This document shows positions 36,690 through 48,678 of a stretch of DNA of 64,000 bases, one piece after another; the stretch's first letter is position 1, and every line of letters starts with the position of its first letter. The position numbers and the translations under genes are program-made. Source of the DNA: Rhizophagus irregularis. Lineage: Eukaryota; Glomeromycota; Glomeromycetes; Glomerales; Glomeraceae. The notes beneath the pieces were generated by a model, which saw only the letters and a list, made by a program, of their open reading frames with translations, searched no databases and was not told the DNA's origin. The stretch is taken from NCBI RefSeq assembly GCF_026210795.1, contig NC_089445.1, forward strand, positions 1,550,001 to 1,614,000. The letters are read 5' to 3'.

Positions 36690-36870
36690 TATATAAAGAA
36701 TGTCCGGAAATTGTCAATGAAAATGTCTGGAAAATTCAATATTCCAGACATTTTAAGGATACCAGGCCTGAGCCCTCCTAGACATTTTCTGGACATTTTC
36801 CGGAAATTTACAATGTTTCGCCGGCGTCCAGAATATAGACATTTTCCAGACACCGAAGGGGTTTTCAGAA
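36690..36870. repeat. cluster of tccagacatttt / gacattttccgg repeats
   Basis: About seven copies of a 10-12 bp unit (gacattttcc, tgtccggaaa and their complements) occur in both orientations, so the block can fold on itself. Open frames on both strands through it (reading MSGKCL..., FPDIF...) are periodic because of the repeat and not real genes. It resembles the interior of a MITE. Confidence 0.65.
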
Positions 36871-36896
36871 ATTTACAAATGGTAATATTAACGTGA

Positions 36897-37808
36897 ATAC
36901 GTATGATATAGAAGTGAACAAAGTTACTTTAACATTTTTTTTCAATTTTTTTTTTAGTAAGACTTTAAATGCGCAAAACAACTTAGTTAATATTATTTTC
37001 ATTTTTCATAAGTAAGTGATTATGATTATTAATTTTATTTAGTTTACCATTTTTTTTATTATGTATTTCATTCATATATATTAATTAACCTAAGAATCTA
37101 GCTGCGGATCCAATAAAGCTTAAAACATATTCCAAACTTAGAAATAAGCTTAAGCTTAAGCATACAGTATATGATGTTATAAAAATGCGGGAAGAGTCAG
37201 CATCAAGCTAACCAATAACCATTATTGAATCTTTTAGCTTTCTTTTTTTTTTTTAACAAAATTTTTGTCTTTTATTAAATAAATAATTTTTTTGATTCTT
37301 ACTATTCTTAAAAATCAATTGCCCAAGCGAAAAATTATTATAAAGATATTACTCCAATTTAGCAATAATTCCCACAGGTAAAAATCATTGTAATGATTTT
37401 CTAGAGAAAGCTAACGTATTCTTTATATTTTTACGATGCTTCAGTGCTTGTTTTATTAACAAATGTAAAATATACCATCATTTCTAGAAGCTATTAGGTC
37501 TTTATTTTAGTATTCTATGAAATTTTTCATTGGAGAACTTTGCATAGAGATTAGCAGATAATCAATGAGATTTTTGTAGCTTTCTAAATGAGAACCTTTT
37601 TAGTCACAATATCTTGTGTATCGATCGTTCCGAGTTCCGACGCGACTAATCTTGGGAAGCATCAGAATTTAATGGTAATAATTGGTATAAGTCATGTGTT
37701 TATATGGGTAAATTTTATAAATCATTTCGATCGGATAGTTTAACATCTATTGGACTATCTTTACTGTGATTTATAACTTACCAGAATAAGAGTCATAACT
37801 AATGCCTT
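36897..37808. other. intergenic, no gene seen
   Basis: AT-rich; a run of agcttaagctt-type palindromes at about 37128-37160. No protein-like frame. Confidence 0.5.
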
Positions 37809-38131
37809 TTATATTACTTCGTCTGCTGTATCATTAGAAGTAGCAGCGTCGCCATTATTCGAAGGGACGGGGCCATTATTGGTTGTTGCAGTGGCTGTAG
37901 CTGTTTCTTCGATGGTGTTTGTGTTAGTTCCAATATCAGGTTCATAAAGTTGACTAATAATTCCATATTGGTTCTAGAGAATTCGATTCGTTTATTAGTT
38001 ATGTATATTGTATACTGTATATTAGATAAATATATTATAATGAAAAAATTCTAAGCCATTAATGAAATGTTTTTATTTACCTGGACTTTGAAAATAATAT
38101 AATTAAAGAATGCCCATTTCGCTAAAACCAT
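37809..38131 (-). CDS. small protein with hydrophobic N-terminus, 71 aa (two exons)
   Basis: Exon 1 is 38131-38081 (17 codons) and exon 2 is 37973-37809, joined across a 107-nt GTAAAT...CTAG intron in phase 0. The N-terminus MVLAKWAFFNYIIFKV is hydrophobic and could be a membrane anchor or a signal segment. It is followed by QNQYGIISQLYEPD and a Thr/Asn/Ala-rich low-complexity tail (NTIEETATATATTNNGPVPS and on) ending in an acidic ADEVI. Codon composition in exon 2 is far less AT-biased than the flanks, which supports a real exon. I do not recognise the family. Its start faces the next gene at a distance of 68 bp, so the two probably share a promoter. Confidence 0.65.
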
Positions 38132-38199
38132 TAAAATTAACAAAATAAATATATTTTAATGTATTTTAACAATGAGCGAGATTCGTTTATACATCAACA
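38132..38199. promoter_or_regulatory. 68-bp bidirectional intergenic region
   Basis: Only 68 bp separate the start codons of two divergent genes. It contains a ttaaaat...tattttaatg tract repeated as aaatatattttaatgtattttaac, which may provide TATA-like signals in both directions. Inferred from arrangement only. Confidence 0.4.
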
Positions 38200-38580
38200 A
38201 TGGAAGAAGACATGGGTAAGGGCTTACAGATGAAAGATCAAGATGAGATAATAGGAAAGAACGGTATTTTTACAAAACTGCGACGTAGGACGACAAATGA
38301 TGGTGCACATGCTTCATCGGAGGACGAACAATTTGAAGACGCACCGCAAAGTCCTAAGTTATCGGCGGTTTCTACGGTGCCTAGAAGCAAAGAAGAGCTT
38401 GAAAATTTTGACAAACTGAATAATACTTTTAGCGAGAGGATTAATCAACTTAACGTCAACGAGTCAACGAAAGGACCAAGTGATGATAAAGCTTTGGAGC
38501 TGGAAAACGACAATCTGAATGAAAATAAGAAACACGTGGTGACATCTCAGGGAAGCCGAGACGACTCTGAGTGCGCATAA
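38200..38580 (+). CDS. hypothetical acidic protein, 126 aa
   Basis: A single exon from the ATG at 38200 to TAA at 38580. It is hydrophilic and probably largely disordered, with an acidic Ser-rich patch (ASSEDEQFEDAPQSPK, residues 47-62) that looks like a phosphorylation-rich segment, a helical stretch (RSKEELENFDKLNNTFSERI) and a polar tail ending DSECA. GC content and codon use are markedly higher than the flanks, the best single sign that it is coding. No domain recognised. Divergently paired with the 71-aa gene. Confidence 0.7.
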   Translation: MEEDMGKGLQMKDQDEIIGKNGIFTKLRRRTTNDGAHASSEDEQFEDAPQSPKLSAVSTVPRSKEELENFDKLNNTFSERINQLNVNESTKGPSDDKALELENDNLNENKKHVVTSQGSRDDSECA

Positions 38581-40184
38581 ACAATTTACAGGTCATTCAA
38601 AGATTAAACAAAATTGAATATAATGGTTGTTTAATTTGCGTTGGAAAGGGCTGCAGATTACGTAGTCAAGTGGAGAATTTTTGGCTAATTTCGAATACGT
38701 TTCCGTCAAGGCGTAAATTAGATATAACTTATTTTAATGTATTAATTTTTTCGTTTTTCTTGTTCTTTGTTTTATTCTACTTTAGCAATTTTATCTTCAA
38801 TTTTAGCGTAGTAAAGTGTTTTAGAAAAATAGAAAACGCAGAAAAATAGGATAATAAGAAAAAAATCAAAAAAAAAAAAAAATAGCTTAGTACATTGATC
38901 GGCATGATTATTGCGCAATTATTTAGTGACATTTTTTGTATTTTTAAGCAACCTTTTTTTAAACTTATTCTCGTGGAAGACCATCATCGAAAGACACTTT
39001 GAAAAGTTACGAAAAACACCTCTCCAAAAGTGTGTAATTATTGTGGGATATGTCATTAGTTATTGATTTAATTGATTGATTAGAAGATTATATTATATTT
39101 TTTTAAGAGTTAGCGCACATTTTATTTAACGAATCACTAGTATCACTAAGCTATATTCCCAACAAGGTTACTCTAAATATATATTATATAATAAAGTGCT
39201 TAAATTTTTATTGCAAATATGTATTACGTCGTAAAGGCTAGTAAAGTGTTTAATGTTTTAAAACATGTTTTTTGCCATCCCTAATACAAGTGTAATATCT
39301 GTATATACAGTATTGTTATATATTCTATGATATTAAATTTGTCAAACAAAGTAATAGACATTGATTCTTGAATTACGAGATAAATCTTAAATTTCTATAA
39401 AAGATATTTCCAAGATATGCTTTATAATTTTAGTATATTCCCTGTTACTAATTGAAAAAGTTCCATTAAGGTCATGCAATCAATAAATAATATTCTATTA
39501 AAAATCCAATTAACATATCCATAAGCTTTACAAATTTTATAAAATTTATTCAACTCCATAAGATAAGTTCATAAACTTGAGTATTCACATGAATTACAAT
39601 ATAAATCTATTATTAGTCGTAATTACAAGTTGATAGTCTAATTGTTTAATAAAATTTAATAAATCAATATATTTGAAATCAATAAATATATCTTTATTGG
39701 ATAATCTTTTGCTATAAGAAAATTCGCGGAAAATATATTAACTATATATTAAATTCAAACTGATTGAGGAAAATGGAGGGATCGACCTGCACTTTCCATT
39801 CTTACGATTATTAAAAAACCAGTAGTAACCAAAAAATTTAAATTTGAACTTAAAAATAAATACGTCTAAATTTTGAAATTTAATTTATTTTGTCATATAT
39901 AATAAAAAGTACATAAAAACATGGGGATTGCGTAATGTTTGTGATGATCATCATTATGGTCTTACAGAACAATTTAATTTGTCCGGAGTTTGATTTCCCG
40001 CATTTATTAATAGTATTCGTTCTTCTTTTTATTTTTATTTTTATTTTATTTTATTTTATTTTTTTTTTAAAAAAAAAGATTGTCTCAACACTTTGTAAAA
40101 CCATATTTAAATTTACCCTATTAGAAAATATTTCATTTATAAACAATTTATTCTAAAATGTTGTTCATTATTTTTGTATAAAGA
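38581..40184. other. intergenic, with F-box 3' debris near 39.77 kb
   Basis: Mostly AT-rich. Around 39765-39830 the sequence ggaaaatggagggatcgacc, then tgcactttccattctta, closely matches the end of the intact F-box gene at 41505-41550 (encoding EKWRGRPALSIF). It is therefore a leftover of another F-box copy upstream of the intact one. The rest of that copy is not recognisable. Confidence 0.55.
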
Positions 40185-41669
40185 ATGTCAAAACTCAATA
40201 AAGATATTCTTTTCTTAATATTTGAAGAAATATATGATGATTCGAAATCCCTCTTCTCATGTCTAATGGTCAATAGACCTTGGTGTGAAACTGTGATTCC
40301 GATTTTATGGAGAAATCCTTGGTGCTATGATATTAATTATAAAAATAAAAATTACTTATTTATAATCATTGCTTCTTATTTATGTGATGATATTAAAGTA
40401 TTCTTAACGAGACAAGGGATCCAACTACCATCATTTTCGCACCAATCACTTTTATTTGATTATTTATCTTTCTGTAGAAGTATTAATATAAATACTATGA
40501 ATATAATATCTTCTATTGGATCTTCTTTAGCTTATAATCAATTTATTTTACAACAAGAATTTTATGGTCTCTTTATGAAAAAATTTCCAGGATTAAAGTA
40601 TTTGGACATGAAATCTATTAAACATCAAATATTTTATTTTTCAGAAGCTAGGCTTCGTTTAAATTCACTTTGTGAATTAATATGCGACACATCAATAGAT
40701 TCTTCATATTTTTATGGATTGGCGTGGTTATGTCAATATATTCAAAGGCTCATTATTATTAATGTAGATCCAAATGATTATCATGGGGTTGCTGAATTAA
40801 TTGGAGTTCAGAAAAATTTAAAATATTTTGAATGGAAAGATGATCATTATATATATGCTCCTGGACCAGATCGAGATTCTTACAAAGAGATTCTTCTTGC
40901 ATTGGAAAAAAATGCAAATATTATCACTCATCTAAATATTTACTTTATATTTATTAGTCGTACATCACCAAATGTATTCCCAAAATTTCTTAAACTAAAA
41001 ACATTAATAACTGGTTTTGGATTTTCCTTTAGTAAAGAACAATTAAAAATGTGTGTATATCGTGAACTTGAGATCTTTAAGATAGATTATTATGATTTAA
41101 AAGCAGCTTCTATCATAATTGAAAATAGTGGAGGACGTCTAAAGAAAATTTTTTTAGGATCATCTTATGAACTTGATGATTATATAAGTGATTTTGATGA
41201 TGATTCCCTCATTTTTATTCGTAGAGTTTATGAAAATTGTCTTTCAATTGAACATTTGTCTCTTGTATTTCCACCATCAGAGCAGCATTTTGATGAATTT
41301 GAAAAATTACTAAAAACTTGTCAAAATTTGAAGTCATTATTATTAGTTATTTATATGAATGAAGTTGAAATTGAAGAAGAAATACTTTTTGAAAATGGAG
41401 AAGAATTATTGAAAATATTAATTAAATCAGCACCGATTAACTTAAGAGAGATTAGATTTCTTTATGATGTTAAATTTTCTTTGGAATCCTTGGAGGAATT
41501 TTTAGAAAAATGGAGAGGCAGACCTGCACTTTCCATATTTACATGTAGATCTATTTATAAAGAAGAAAATTATGTAAGATTGATTAATAAATATAAAGAT
41601 AATAGAATTATTAAAGATTTTAGATGTGAGTCTTTTGATAATGTAGTAAATGAGAACTTTAAGATGTAA
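40185..41669 (+). CDS. F-box protein with degenerate leucine-rich repeats, 494 aa
   Basis: A single uninterrupted frame. The first 45 residues are an F-box: KLNKDILFLIFEEIYDD, SLFSCLMVNRPWCETVIPIL, W. The rest is a solenoid of about 24-28-residue Leu/Ile-rich repeats with motifs such as LKYLDMKSI, LCELICDTSI, LEIFKIDYYDL, IEHLSLVFP and LKSLLLVIY. This layout (N-terminal F-box, then irregular LRRs, no other domain) is the standard form of a hugely expanded fungal family. Family role: substrate receptor of SCF (Skp1-Cullin-F-box) ubiquitin ligases; the substrate is unknown. No intron is needed. The start is the first Met that includes the whole F-box. Debris of related copies lies on both sides, showing local duplication and loss. 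Confidence 0.93.
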   Translation: MSKLNKDILFLIFEEIYDDSKSLFSCLMVNRPWCETVIPILWRNPWCYDINYKNKNYLFIIIASYLCDDIKVFLTRQGIQLPSFSHQSLLFDYLSFCRSININTMNIISSIGSSLAYNQFILQQEFYGLFMKKFPGLKYLDMKSIKHQIFYFSEARLRLNSLCELICDTSIDSSYFYGLAWLCQYIQRLIIINVDPNDYHGVAELIGVQKNLKYFEWKDDHYIYAPGPDRDSYKEILLALEKNANIITHLNIYFIFISRTSPNVFPKFLKLKTLITGFGFSFSKEQLKMCVYRELEIFKIDYYDLKAASIIIENSGGRLKKIFLGSSYELDDYISDFDDDSLIFIRRVYENCLSIEHLSLVFPPSEQHFDEFEKLLKTCQNLKSLLLVIYMNEVEIEEEILFENGEELLKILIKSAPINLREIRFLYDVKFSLESLEEFLEKWRGRPALSIFTCRSIYKEENYVRLINKYKDNRIIKDFRCESFDNVVNENFKM

Positions 41670-41984
41670 GATGTGTATATTATGTACTACTACATTTGTT
41701 TCAATACTAGCATTTTTAAATTAATAAACATTTAATAGTTTGTGGGATATTTGGTGTATTCCATTTAAGTATTTAATAAAATAAATGATTATTGTAAGTT
41801 TATATCGTCAAAATTATTTTATTTAAATAAGCACTATAAGCATTACACTTGTGGTAGTCTTGTGGTTTATTATTTAAGTGAAAAATCTAATAAATAATGT
41901 TAGTAATTACTAATGAGTAATTATTAACATAAGAAAACGATTAAAAATTTGGAAATAAGTTCTCATCAAAGATGGAATAATATT

Positions 41985-43470
41985 GATTGAATTCGTTTTT
42001 ATAACAATTAAACATCAAATATTTTTGTTTTCAAGAATCTAGATTTCATTTCGAATCACTTTGTGAATTAAAATGTATTGTAGTTTGTTTATTTCTTTTG
42101 ATTAACACACATCTATCTGTAAATATATAAAGAACTTGTCATCGCCAATACGGAAACAAAATTAATCAGAACTGTTAAACTAGTTTACATAAAAGTTCAA
42201 CAAAAAAAACTATACTTTATAATTTTCCAATCCCAATCTTAGTATTACCAACCTACCAATTTGGTAAATTTACCCAATCCAAACAATTCAACTCTTTTAT
42301 CATACTCTCTCATCTCTCTTATTTTAATCTCATATATCCGATATTTCACCTAACCTTCAACAAATTCACCTAAAAAATACATGATGAAAATAACTAGTAG
42401 ACCATAAATTAATTCGACGTTATTCTCTTAAATATCTTAGCTTACTATAGACTAATAATAAAATTAGATCTAATTAAAGGTGACAGAATGATGCAAGATT
42501 ATTTCTAACGCTGATTGTTATTAAGTTGTGTTAATATAATCCTTATTCACCAAGGATAACATCATAATCGCTTAACGTGAGAAACTATTGTAGTAATATC
42601 ATGAGAAAATGAGATTTGGTTTATAACTTGCTAGAATTCAAAATGTAACCTGTCTATTAGAAGTAGATTTTCATAAATTTACCTTAATTTTCTTTAATTT
42701 CGACTTAACGCCTTTATCAAAAAAAAAAACTTTCCTATAGGTAGTTACATAAACATAGTGTTCATTATTATACAGAAGATGGAGATATTTTCTATAGGTT
42801 GAAATACACATTTTCTTGTACATAAAATTTTTCTTTCATTTGCTTCCAAGTTCTTCGGGAGTTTATTTGCTTGTACGACAATTCTCCAAATAGCTACAGT
42901 ACAGTATAAAAGATTCATCAAAAGATGGCCCGATCTCTATACTGGTGAGATTGTGAGAACCCTACTTCAATTGAAGATATTCTTACCCTAATACAGTGTT
43001 GAATGTTAATTATATTTGTCTGATAAATTCATTATTAAAAACCTATTAAATTATTGTGAAATATTCCTTAGAGAACATTTCACTGAGAAAATTCTTTTCT
43101 TTATTATAATTGCAGAAAAAATGTCTATTACCACCAATTTTCTAAAGCTCATTATAGATGATATTTTGTATATGAAATAAACCAGACTTTAAGCTAATTT
43201 CAAAGAACACAAAAAAGACTAGTATATTCTTACACTCTATACTTTTAGGAAAACTTCTTTTAAACCCATAAGAAAGCTGTCAAATCACCTAAGCATTGGA
43301 ATGATAAAGATCTAATATGCCTATCGTTAAGCTTCTCATAGGATGACCTTACATTACTTTGAAAAATTTGAGAAATTAATAACAGGACCAGCAAATACAG
43401 CAAATACAAAAGATTATTATCTTCTTATAGAATTAGAATAGAAATTGAAAAATTTATAATATTTTATAAT
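41985..43470 (+). pseudogene. F-box gene debris
   Basis: Two short collinear matches to the intact F-box gene lie in the same orientation. Positions 42005-42075 correspond to about 40618-40686 of the intact gene (both contain aaacatcaaatatttt and cactttgtgaattaa). Positions 43355-43460 correspond to about 41285-41395 (gaaaaattt..., then attgaaaaatt/attgaagaa). The space between is longer than in the intact gene and unreadable. An old, dead tandem copy. Confidence 0.55.
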
Positions 43471-45962
43471 TCAAGAATCATATTCTTGTCCTATATTACT
43501 AAAAAATTACTATGTAATAAGAATAACTTATAACTACTTCTTCATGTTTTACCAAATTAATTATCAGTCTTAATAAATATATGTTGTAGTATTAAATATA
43601 ATTTAAATTTTGAACTGATAATTATAAGGTATTAATGAATAAATAAAAAAGTGACCAAAAATTTATCATGTTGTTATAAATTGGAAGAAATTAATCATGA
43701 AATTATTCTTATTATTTCAGTTAAACTACGCCTTTATGCTTGAAATCTTTTAGGTATGACAGTATTTTTCTAGGTTTGACAAAAGAAATTGCATCTTATA
43801 ATTTTAACTTTAAATATTTATACAATTAGAATTTTGCTAATTGTGATTCTAAGAAGTCAATCAATACTATTGTCTTTAATTTTATCTTGAATAAGACCAT
43901 AATAACAACATTACATGAGTTATATGCTTATAATCTAAACAATTACGATTTCAAATTGCGATGCTATTTTTATTACACAATGACAAACTTTTTGTTGTAA
44001 AAGAATATTTACTAATAAAATTATGAATTTACGACTATTAAGGGGTTTCCAATGAATATATTATTAAGAAATAAGGAACATTTAATGATATCATTAAACA
44101 TTAATAAATTTAAATCATCTTAAATACATTTTACGTCTCGATAAATTATATAATAGTAATTGGGTAGGAGGGTTGAAATATCACCGGACTGTGAATCAGT
44201 TCTTTACTCAATTACTGTGTTATCATGCACCAAGATCATGTTCCATATAAAAAGCATAGTAAACAATAGGTATTTTACCTACAAAAATTAGATGTGTGTG
44301 ATACTTAATCTATATGACGTAATGCGTCAAAAAACATCAAAGATATTTACGCAATAATAATTTATCTAAACTATTTGGCTGCATAATAAATCAATATATC
44401 CTCGTATGTTTGTAGTAATAAATAATAAGTATGATATATATATTTTTTACTTCATTCAAAAATTATTGCCAAGATCTTGAGAATTTAAAAAAATACTTTC
44501 ACAGCAACAACTTTTTAATTAATTAAGGCCTTATAAATAATACCAAATCCTCCTGCTAATTTGCTATATTTTGAAATCAAGTAACAATAGTCAATGTTCT
44601 TCATATTTTATCCTAGTGAAGCTTGCAAAATATTCGTACTTTTCCCAAGAATATTCATTAAGGTATAAGCCGTTTGAATTTTTTTTTTTGGTTATATTAT
44701 ATTATACTGTAATTATTATATGGTAATTATATTTATACGACATAAATTTTTATATAAAATTTTACTTTATAAACTCCGCTATCTTAAAATTTATTATTTC
44801 ACTGTTTTTGTAGGTATTATTATACTATACTGATACGACTTACAAAACAAAAGTAACATTGCTATCAATAAAAAACACCAGTCCTTAGGTAAGGGAATTA
44901 AAGATGCAAATAACGAGTTAAGTAAAATACTAAAATTTTGATTAAATAACATTTAAATTAATATATTATATACTGATGTTACATATATTAAAAAAAGGGA
45001 TTCTAAATTATAAAATTTTAAATTTCACTTACAATTTCTACTAAATTATAATGCCTACAAAATATTATATTATAACTGTATTCCCCTTATTTATCCGAAT
45101 AAGTTACAAAATAAAAAATATTTTTTTTTCGATTACTATACACTATAAAATTCCTTAATAAATGTCATATTAAACGAGACGATATTTTTAAAGGGCGGAA
45201 AACTTTAAGTTGATCTATATTTCTTAATTCTTATCAATAATAGTGATACCGGTTTTAAAGCTATATTTTGTTATAATCTCGTATAATTATTAATTAGTCA
45301 CGTGATAGTTTGTCAAAGGATAGTGTAACACAACTTTGGTCAAGTCACGTACGGAAAAAATATTACCCCGAGACCCGATGCAGGCATATGCGTTATACGA
45401 AGAGGTACATTCGTGCAATCATGAAGTCTTTCTAGGTATAGCTTCTATATCATAACTCTATAAAAAGAGGCAGAACTCGTTTTTTATGACGGTTTGCTCG
45501 TTAAAAATTATTTTCCTTTCAATATGGTCAATTTAAGTTAAAAGTTCCGTCAAAAACTTGTGGGTTATTGTCTTAATTTTACCTCCCAACATTTCAAAAG
45601 ATAAATCTAAGACTTTATCTGCTGACGAAAGTCTATTCACCTTGATATTTAAATTGTTGACCTATAAATTTCGCTACAATAAAGATAAGGAGAGATAGAA
45701 AGAAGCCAAGAAAATAACTCGCCACAAAAACTTCTAAATTAGCCACAGAACCTGTTTCTAAAAAGATCAATCAATCAATTGCTAAAAAAAGAAGATCGAT
45801 CGGAGATTTTTTTCTAAAATGGTTTTTTTTTTCTCAGCCAGCATGCTGATCTTCTACAATTTGCTTGTTAAATGCCGCACGTAATGGTTCCCATGGTTCC
45901 CTGCATGCTGTGCTGTAGATCTGCTTTGCCATCTTTTGATAATTCAACCTTCATTATAACAG
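43471..45962. other. AT-rich interval with a small kinase remnant
   Basis: No intact gene. On the minus strand near 44585-44520 a stretch reads SKYSKLAGGFGIIYKALI, which fits the Gly-rich loop of a protein kinase (IGxGGFGxIYKA) and is followed by no readable continuation. The rest, up to the kinase gene at 45963, shows only A/T tracts. A possible first exon of that kinase may lie at the right end. Confidence 0.4.
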
Positions 45963-47316
45963 CCACGCATCAAATTAAATATTATTGATGAATTATTGGA
46001 AGAAAATTACTATGATTTTCAGGACTTTAAGAATGTTTCCAAGATTGACTCTGGAGGATCTGCGTCGGTTCACGTTGCATATTGGAAGGATACATCAACG
46101 AAATATGCAATTAAAAAATTTGACAAAGATAAAATTTCTATGAAAGAAATCATTAATGAAGTATGTTATTAATATAATTTCGATATATATATATATTTAT
46201 TTATTTATTTAATAACTGATTTATTTTTATTTCATTCTAGGTTAATTTAATGATAATTGCTACTAATCCAAAAATAATTCATTTTTATGGGGTCACGAAA
46301 TTAAAAGGTAAAAGATAATTAATACATAAAAAATATTCTATATTTTATATTAAACATATTACTTATTTTTTTAGACGAATTATTATCGCTTGTTCTTGAA
46401 TATGCAGACGGTGGAACATTAGAAAAATATTTAAGGGATAACGCAACAACCTTAATTAAATGGGAAACTCAATTAAAATTTGCTAGTGAAATTGCAGCTG
46501 CAATTTCATGGTTACATTATAAAAAAATCATACACGGGGATCTTGTAAGTATAATTACATGTCATTATAATTTATCTTTATTGTATAATTAACACATTGT
46601 TTTTTTAATTTTTTTCTATTTAGCATCCCAAAAATATCTTGATATATCAACATACAATAAAATTAGCAGATTTTGGATGTTCACGTTTACAAGGATCAGA
46701 TTACTACACTAAAGGGTTTACTAAACCTCGTGGCATAATACCTTACATGGATCCTAAAATTCTCAATGCTGAAAGTTATGATTTAACTGAAAAATCCGAC
46801 ATATATAGTTTAGGAATAGTATTCTGGGAATTAACAAGCTGTTCATCCCCTTTTAATTTCGAAACAAACAATGAACCTACTAAAATAATTCTTAAAATCC
46901 TTGACGGTAAAAGAGAAAATCCCATTCCTAATACAAACAATAAATTCGTTGTGCTTTACAAAAGTAAGTATAAAATTATTGTATAAATTATTGATAAATT
47001 ATTGTATAAATTATTGATAAATTATTGTATAATTTTATAACGATTTTTCGCATTAAATTTATTTATTTAAATAGAATGTTGGCAACATAAACCAGATGAT
47101 AGACCAGATATTCATCAAGTAATTTCAGTACTTAATAGTATTGGTCCTATTATTCGTATTAATTCTGAAAACAACAGTGTATCAGATAATATTATTTCTA
47201 CTGATGAAAGCAATACAAGCAATACAACAGAAAAATCAGAAAGCGAAGGTTCTGACTTGTCAAACTTGCCAAGTTGCGAAGATTATGACATAAATGCCGA
47301 TAAATACCAAGTATAA
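45963..47316 (+). CDS. protein kinase (HGD-type), 5' end incomplete, at least 338 aa
   Basis: Exons: 45963-46160, 46241-46307, 46375-46544, 46624-46963 and 47075-47316, all GT-AG and in phase. The first listed exon opens after an aacag acceptor, so a short upstream exon with the start codon is missing. Kinase landmarks in order: Gly loop IDSGGSASVHVAYW, the VAIK Lys as YAIKKF, HGD catalytic loop IIHGDLHPKNIL (HRD is HGD, with Asp and Asn kept), DFG as LADFGCSR, the APE-like YMDPK, SDIYSLGIVFWELTS, and KKCWQHKPDDRPDIHQV. All catalytic residues are present, so it is probably active. A 75-residue Ser/Asn/Glu-rich tail follows. HGD loops of this type are typical of the expanded TKL/Sel1-linked kinases of this fungal group. 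It is convergent with Hsp70 copy C, about 1.4 kb apart. Confidence 0.88.
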
Positions 47317-48678
47317 ATAATGTAAAAATCTTAAGAATTTTTTTATTCATATTATTCTGTATTTATATATTTCTCTTTTTATTTACAAACGAACAACCGA
47401 TTTTTTTTCTCGAACTAATGTATTCGTTAGATTTTTTTTTCGCTTTTTTTTCGAGTTTATTTATTCCGTTTCTTATTACAAACACAATCGTTTGATCAGT
47501 ATGTCTTTTTTTTGGATTTCTTTTTCTTTGTTTTTTTTCCGCTTGGCTTTTTCTTTAAATAGAGTGTAATTTTCTTTTTTTCATTATTTTTTTTGTCTTA
47601 TATGAACATTTATTTCTGTATAGAGCAAAATAAAGATCTTTATTTTAGACTTGTGATAATATACAAGTAATAATCCAGTATTTTGTTTTAAAAAAATCAA
47701 TAATCGTTTCACGACGAAACAAAAGTAAATTATACGATATCAGGCGAGTATCGTAAAGATTAATGCCGGGTAACAAGTTTCTTAATTTTCTTGGATGAAA
47801 AAAAAAAAATTATTGTAACATCGAATTAAAATATTCCTTATTGATAAATAAATTCTTTTTTTTTAATAAAGCGTGATAATAAATCCATCTTCAAAAACTT
47901 TCAAATGATTATGTCGAACTAAAAAAAAATTCTTTTATCCAATTAAAGCTAAGGTAAATATATCTGATATACAGTATTTTGTTGTATCTATATGATACCG
48001 AATAGTTTAACAAATACTTTTATTTATATATAAATCTAATTTTATTCAAACAAGAATATTCTTAGTGTGTTGTTGCATAAGTAAATAAAAAAAATTGGAG
48101 TAACTTTTCAAAAAAAGAATAGACGTGCTTTTATTCATTCGATTTCATACATACATACGATTTATGTGAATTGCGGATATAGCAGCTGTTAATCGGTTGT
48201 AAGCGATTTAAAATCCAATTAATTGCGTCAGTCATTTTTTTTTTTTCAGACTATTTTGAATAACTTAAATGACATTTTGTCTGTAATCAATTTATATATA
48301 TATATATCGATTGTGTTGTGAGAATCAAAAAAATTCTATTTTTAGAAGAAAAAGAATAATTGTTTATCGTATGACGTGCTTTTAAAAAATATAATTATAT
48401 ATTTGCAGTATCTAAAGAAATAATTCAGAGTACTATCACTACTATGTGATAAATTCGTGTGAACAAGTTAACAATTCTTGCTAGTCAAAGTTAAACAAAA
48501 CATTGCAAAAATGTTTTGCCATTAGACTATCAAGACTGAGTTTTGTAATATAAAAGAAAATTAAATGTAAAATAATTAATCATTTATAAAATAACAATCA
48601 TTATTTTTTTATTATTCCTATCAAACTAGGTGTCCTTTGGTTTTATTTTAACATACTCACATTCTTGAATTAAGGAAT
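47317..48678. other. convergent intergenic region, T-rich
   Basis: Lies between the 3' ends of the kinase (+) and Hsp70 copy C (-). It contains long T-rich stretches at 47395-47600, which would hold the kinase gene's 3' end signals (aataaaga at about 47627). No gene seen. Confidence 0.5.

Noticed and set aside
36656-36896. Overlapping open frames on both strands (MSGKCL..., MSMKMSGKF...)
   Set aside because: Both are periodic translations of the gacattttcc repeat cluster; no start context or splice signals.
44161-44225. tRNA-His-like stretch (actgtgaatcagt resembles an anticodon arm with GTG)
   Set aside because: No matching acceptor stem and no TTCRA T-arm; D-arm pairing is poor. A chance resemblance.
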